This document shows positions 6,267 to 9,051 of a stretch of 9,051 nucleotides of DNA, piece by piece; positions within the stretch are counted from its first letter, which is position 1; every line of letters starts with the position of its first letter. The stretch is from Pseudomonadota bacterium (GTDB taxonomy: Bacteria; Myxococcota; Bradymonadia; UBA4248): the NCBI GenBank assembly GCA_017629415.1, contig JAGBXG010000413.1, positions 1 to 9,051 on the forward strand, written 5' to 3'. The notes beneath the pieces are model-generated. The model did no database searches. It was not told the DNA's origin and saw only the letters and a list, made by a program, of their open reading frames with translations. Both the position numbers and the translations under genes were made by a program.

Positions 6267-7850
6267 TTAAAGGTTGAACCACCATTCGGCGGCAATGCCG
6301 ATGAAGTGGACGACTTCGGCGGAACGCAGCTCATCGCGTTCGGGGAAGATATTGCGAGCCGCTTCGTTGAGCACGCTGACAGTGTAATTGAAGCGAATTT
6401 CCGGACGACCCAGGATGCCGTCTCCAAAGCGAACGGCCGGCAACAGCGAGAATTTGAAGATAGAAGCCAATTCTTGCTTCTGATTGACAGGGGACAGACC
6501 GTTAGGTTTGCGCAACTGCTGGCTGAATTCGATACCAGGACGGAAATACTTGCCAACATGGCCGGTAATTCGGACATCCCAAACGCCTTCAACGCCATCG
6601 TCAAAATCTTGCGAAATGCCATCTGCATCTTCGAAATAACGCACATAACCGCCCAGGAGCAGATCGGCATAATCGAAGAAATTAAGGCCGGCGCTGACGC
6701 CTGCCATAAAATGCTTGGCATCCGCAGCTTTCATCTCTGTATCGACGCCGAACGGCACAGCCATTTCACCGTATGCGGCCAAACCGGCAGCATATTTGAC
6801 GAAAATATTGACATAACTGTCATCGAGGAAATTCGAAATCCCGAACTGTGCACCAATGAGCCAGCCGTTATCCGATGGCAGCTTCTTAATCAGCTCAGGC
6901 TGTGTTTGCAAAAACTCGCCTTCGCCAATGGCATGGACTTCGCCATAAAGTTTAGCTTTAAACTGCGGTCCGTCATTGCCGCCCCAAAGCTGCTCCACTT
7001 TGAGTGATGAAATAAAGCGTTGACGATTGAGGAAAATAACTTCCTGCTCACCGACAAAACGTTCATTGATGACATCAACAACTTGATATTGATAGTCATT
7101 TTTAAGACGGTTTGTTCCAAAATGGAGATCAATGTTTGTGCCGGTATGACCGTGCCATCCCAAACCGCCGCCGTATGTATTGAGGTTATCGAGCGGCCAT
7201 GTATCGAGCAAATAAATGTCATCTCCGCGATACATGCGCGAACCGGCCCAAAGCACAAAACCGTCAAACCACAAATTGCGAGCTTCCGCATAGAGATTGC
7301 GGACAGCAATACCGGCATCCCATTGGCCGTCGTTATGGAACAGCTTGTCGCCATCAAACGCAAGTGTCGTCACGATATCGACAACGGTGCCGTCTTCGTT
7401 GCGGTAAGGTGTATAGGCCATGGACAGCTCAACATAACTGCCTTCATCGACACGCGGTGTCGGAGAAACCAAACGTGTCTGCCGCCCCATTTTCATGCCA
7501 TCAGGATTCATACCGGGCTGAACACGACCGTAGGAACCAAAGCGGAAACGATCCGAAATATAATCCATAACCTTATCTGTCGTGGATTTTTCGCCATCCG
7601 CTGTATTGCCCAATGCCGCTTTTTGTTTCTGAGCGTCAGCTTTGAGGGTGTTCAGCTCATTTTGAAGCGCATCAATCTGAGCTTGCAGTTTCTTTTCGGC
7701 ATCCTGAGACACTGCGACACGGGGAACGCGTTGTTCGGCTGAATTTCCTTCCGCCGGTTCAGATATCGGCATCAGACCATCTTGAGCAAATGCGGTTGAA
7801 CCGCAGAAAAGCGCTGCAAGGCCAGCCATCAGGGCCAATGAATTACGCAT
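6267..7850 (-). CDS. LamB/ScrY-like carbohydrate porin
   Basis: This is a 527-aa outer-membrane channel of the maltoporin superfamily, likely admitting sugars or similar solutes; the actual substrate is unknown. A signal peptide (MRNSLALMAGLAALFCGSTAFA) probably ends at Ala22/Gln23. A charged coiled-coil-like stretch (about 50-80, DAEKKLQAQIDALQNELNTL) follows. ScrY-type sucrose porins also carry an N-terminal coiled coil. The rest alternates in the manner of beta strands. LamB-like blocks include VLWAGSRMYRGDDIYLLD (199-216) and, near the C-terminus, GRPEIRFNYTV. The last residues are EWWFNL; many outer-membrane barrels end in Phe or Trp, so the terminal Leu is slightly unusual. The frame extends upstream to 7889, but the start at 7850 is favoured because it has AGGAG seven bases before it and begins directly at the signal peptide. 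It has its own promoter and terminators. The neighbours give no sugar-metabolism context. Confidence 0.8.
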   Translation of the reverse strand: MRNSLALMAGLAALFCGSTAFAQDGLMPISEPAEGNSAEQRVPRVAVSQDAEKKLQAQIDALQNELNTLKADAQKQKAALGNTADGEKSTTDKVMDYISDRFRFGSYGRVQPGMNPDGMKMGRQTRLVSPTPRVDEGSYVELSMAYTPYRNEDGTVVDIVTTLAFDGDKLFHNDGQWDAGIAVRNLYAEARNLWFDGFVLWAGSRMYRGDDIYLLDTWPLDNLNTYGGGLGWHGHTGTNIDLHFGTNRLKNDYQYQVVDVINERFVGEQEVIFLNRQRFISSLKVEQLWGGNDGPQFKAKLYGEVHAIGEGEFLQTQPELIKKLPSDNGWLIGAQFGISNFLDDSYVNIFVKYAAGLAAYGEMAVPFGVDTEMKAADAKHFMAGVSAGLNFFDYADLLLGGYVRYFEDADGISQDFDDGVEGVWDVRITGHVGKYFRPGIEFSQQLRKPNGLSPVNQKQELASIFKFSLLPAVRFGDGILGRPEIRFNYTVSVLNEAARNIFPERDELRSAEVVHFIGIAAEWWFNL

Positions 7851-7857
7851 GGATTCA

Positions 7858-7862
7858 CTCCT
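7858..7862 (-). promoter_or_regulatory. Ribosome binding site deciding the porin start
   Basis: AGGAG on the minus strand (CTCCT on plus) sits seven bases before the ATG at 7850. The longer alternative start at 7889 lies inside an inverted repeat (7875-7898) and would put 13 non-signal residues before the signal peptide. Confidence 0.8.
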
Positions 7863-7874
7863 CACACCAAACGC

Positions 7875-7898
7875 GCCCAGAATATCCAATCCCTGGGC
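7875..7898. repeat. Inverted repeat in the porin leader
   Basis: GCCCAG (7875-7880) and CTGGGC (7893-7898) can form a 6-bp stem 12 bases upstream of the ribosome site. A second small stem, ACCATC/GATGGT (7919-7936), lies further upstream in the leader. Confidence 0.4.
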
Positions 7899-7959
7899 AA
7901 CATGAGAAATATCGGCTCACCATCCTGTAAGATGGTCAAGAGTCAAACAATACAAAATG

Positions 7960-7988
7960 ACGCACGTCAATCCCAACATCGCGTGCGT
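7960..7988. repeat. Inverted repeat at the porin transcription start
   Basis: ACGCACG (7960-7966) and CGTGCGT (7982-7988) are perfect inverted 7-mers separated by 15 bases. They overlap the predicted +1 region of the porin promoter. This could be a regulator-binding site or a 5' hairpin; neither is demonstrated. Confidence 0.45.
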
Positions 7989-7993
7989 ACCAT

Positions 7994-8002
7994 ATTATAC
8001 CA
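7994..8002 (-). promoter_or_regulatory. Extended -10 promoter of the porin gene
   Basis: On the minus strand TGG-TATAAT is a perfect -10 hexamer (7999-7994) with an extended-10 TGn. The best -35 candidate is TTGCCC with a long 19-base spacer, so the extended -10 may compensate. Predicted initiation is near 7987, giving a leader of about 137 bases before the ATG at 7850. It lies between the lipoprotein stop (8036) and the porin. Confidence 0.6.
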
Positions 8003-8035
8003 CTTATCGTGAAAAATCGGGCAATTTATCAGGCA

Positions 8036-8542
8036 TTAATCTGGCAAATCATCAAGATTGGCTTTCGAGACATGAATATCGTCCGCTGTTCCATCTTTAC
8101 CATCTTTTCCCAAAGACCAAACATCGCAAGTCTGCGCATCGATCTTTTTATATTGATAGGGATTGCCCCAAGGATCTTTCGGCCAAAACAAACCGAACTG
8201 TTTGCGAACAGCTTCCTTGGCAATATCCAAATCTGCCGGACATTCCATATTGGCCGAACAAACACCTACACAATAATTATAAAGCTGATTTACGAGTTTT
8301 TGAGCCTTATAATCATCGGGCTCAATGCCGCCCTGAAATCTTTGAACCTGCGCGACATGTTCGTATTCGCCAACTTGCTGCGCTTCGCCTTTCTGCTGAA
8401 GACCCGGTTTATCCTCGTCATTGACCTGAACCGGCTTCTGACCTTCACTTCGACGCTCGTTACAGCCAAAAGAAAAGGCGGCAACTACCGCGATACATAA
8501 CGACAAAATCAAAAGCCTTATCGGCCGGTCATGCCTGCGCAT
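8036..8542 (-). CDS. Secreted/lipoprotein with a GspG-like (type II pseudopilin) C-terminal domain
   Basis: This is a 168-aa envelope protein of unknown role. Residues 1-26 look like a signal peptide ending in FSFGC with a candidate lipidated Cys27. The lipobox is atypical (Ser at -3), so it may be a lipoprotein or simply exported. A charged, Gln/Glu-rich spacer (about 28-70) follows. The C-terminal domain (about 76-168) matches the end of major type II pseudopilins: DPWGNPYQY (123-131) and a Ca-loop-like SLGKDGKDGTADD (143-155). It lacks the prepilin-type leader and the long hydrophobic pilin helix, so it is unlikely to be a filament subunit. Four cysteines (91, 95, 101, 139) could form disulfides. 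The start at 8542 is chosen over 8572 because GGAGG precedes it by eight bases. It lies 63 bases after the 111-aa gene and may be co-transcribed with it. No other secretion gene is visible. Confidence 0.7.
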   Translation of the reverse strand: MRRHDRPIRLLILSLCIAVVAAFSFGCNERRSEGQKPVQVNDEDKPGLQQKGEAQQVGEYEHVAQVQRFQGGIEPDDYKAQKLVNQLYNYCVGVCSANMECPADLDIAKEAVRKQFGLFWPKDPWGNPYQYKKIDAQTCDVWSLGKDGKDGTADDIHVSKANLDDLPD

Positions 8543-8550
8543 AGATGCCA

Positions 8551-8555
8551 CCTCC
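8551..8555 (-). promoter_or_regulatory. Ribosome binding site deciding the GspG-like lipoprotein start
   Basis: GGAGG on the minus strand (CCTCC on plus) lies eight bases before the ATG at 8542. It falls inside the reading frame of the longer alternative start at 8572, so the shorter form is favoured. Confidence 0.8.
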
Positions 8556-8605
8556 AAATTTTTTGGGTTCAAAAACAGCCCTCAAACGGCCGCTTCAAAC
8601 TACGC

Positions 8606-8941
8606 TTATTTGCTCGTTTTCACAAGGCTCTTGTGAAGGTCAAGCAACTTGGCAACGCGGAACGTCATCAACTTGGCGCGATAAAGCGTGTCAACTTTGC
8701 CCGTGCAGACGATGGCAATAATGGCATCCACTAACGCATCTTTCGAACCAAAACGCTTCACCATATCGTCATGGGCAGCGTTGAGCTTGAGGAGCTTACG
8801 ATTGCTGACGGTCTTGAGCTTATCGCAGAAAGCTTCATCGCTCATACCTTCGGGACGTTCAATTTTACCAGCCACGAGCTTGATAAGTTCATCGCGGGAA
8901 CCAAATTTTTCTTTTACTTCAGCGAGAGGTGACAGTTTCAT
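8606..8941 (-). CDS. Small conserved-looking protein with an internal tandem duplication
   Basis: This 111-aa, Lys-rich, mostly helical protein appears cytoplasmic, with no signal peptide or membrane segment. I do not recognise a named family. Two related units are visible. Unit 1 (about 9-53) runs VKEKFGSRDELIKLV, then KLKTVSNRKLLKL. Unit 2 (about 61-102) runs VKRFGSKDALVDAI, then KLMTFRVAKLLDL. The shared pattern is VKxxFGSxDxLhxxh, about 20 residues, then KLxTxxxxKLLxL. The reading frame is open to 9034, but the start at 8941 is strongly favoured by AAGGAG (8948-8953) six bases upstream, and the extra 31 residues look non-coding. It is the first gene of the leftward group, 63 bases before the GspG-like lipoprotein gene. 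Function is unknown; the repeated helical unit suggests a binding or scaffold role, which is inference only. Confidence 0.72.
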   Translation of the reverse strand: MKLSPLAEVKEKFGSRDELIKLVAGKIERPEGMSDEAFCDKLKTVSNRKLLKLNAAHDDMVKRFGSKDALVDAIIAIVCTGKVDTLYRAKLMTFRVAKLLDLHKSLVKTSK

Positions 8942-8947
8942 TTTTTT

Positions 8948-8953
8948 CTCCTT
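8948..8953 (-). promoter_or_regulatory. Strong ribosome binding site of the 111-aa protein
   Basis: AAGGAG on the minus strand sits six bases before the ATG at 8941. It fixes the start and rules against the longer ORF reaching 9034. Confidence 0.85.
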
Positions 8954-9051
8954 ATAGTTGCCTGTCTTTACCGCAAATGCACAGCATATACGGGCGGCGC
9001 GCCGTTTAACACAAAGCCACCAGACCGGCAACAAATTTAATCAACGCGATC

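Noticed and set aside
6306..7742. Long plus-strand reading frames opposite the porin (233 and 240 codons in the same frame)
   Set aside because: They are antisense shadows of the porin's codon pattern. They show no recognisable domain, lack a convincing ribosome site, and the porin frame has signal peptide and family motifs.
8009..8500. Plus-strand ORF of 163 codons opposite the GspG-like lipoprotein
   Set aside because: The opposite strand encodes clear GspG-like motifs with a strong ribosome site; this frame has no family features.
8995..9004. CGGCGCGCCG palindrome upstream of the 111-aa gene
   Set aside because: A 10-bp GC palindrome alone is weak evidence of a regulatory site and could be chance; there is no supporting repeat or clear promoter.
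8942..9034. N-terminal 31-residue extension of the 111-aa protein
   Set aside because: It would place the strong AAGGAG site inside the coding region; the extension is rich in Trp, Cys and Arg and unlike the rest of the protein.

Overview
The window looks like chromosomal DNA from a Gram-negative bacterium. It encodes a LamB/ScrY-type outer-membrane porin with a cleavable signal peptide and two predicted lipoproteins. Base composition is mixed: sampled stretches of the first large gene are clearly AT-rich, while the porin region is close to or above half GC. The lipoprotein with a pseudopilin-like C-terminus and the small KFG-repeat protein vaguely recall Deltaproteobacteria/Myxococcota-like genomes. 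That taxonomic guess is weak and is memory-based inference.

Layout, left to right. (1) 1-2709, plus strand: the 3' end of an unidentified ORF, then after four bases an 817-aa protein most like the YceG family (Pfam 'YceG_bac', a putative component of a 'biosynthetic module' found beside Ter/tellurium-resistance stress genes). The protein appears to carry three copies of the family's building block. (2) 2714-2736: a perfect hairpin between convergent genes, probably a shared terminator. (3) 3958-2741, minus strand: a calcineurin-like metallophosphoesterase lipoprotein whose usual GHxH motif reads GHQQ. (4) 3959-4450: a gene-free divergent intergenic region. About half of it is a repeat element of roughly 235 bp with inverted ends, near-duplicated flanks and three strong hairpins. 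(5) 4451-6085, plus strand: a CoA-disulfide (or persulfide/polysulfide) reductase fused to a C-terminal rhodanese domain. (6) 6086-6266: two tandem intrinsic terminators, both oriented for minus-strand transcription. (7) 8941-6267, minus strand: a small internally duplicated protein, a secreted or lipoprotein GspG-like protein, and the porin. The porin has its own extended -10 promoter and a leader rich in inverted repeats.

How the genes may work together: the YceG-like gene and its upstream partner look translationally coupled, so any Ter-type stress system would extend to the left of the window. The CoADR-rhodanese gene is a stand-alone redox/sulfur gene. The porin has no visible sugar-metabolism neighbours here. 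Nothing ties the left, middle and right blocks into a single pathway. I saw no tRNA, rRNA, CRISPR array, transposase or phage gene. The least explained items are the three-module YceG-like protein, the pseudopilin-like lipoprotein without a pilin helix, the duplicated 111-aa protein and the intergenic repeat element.
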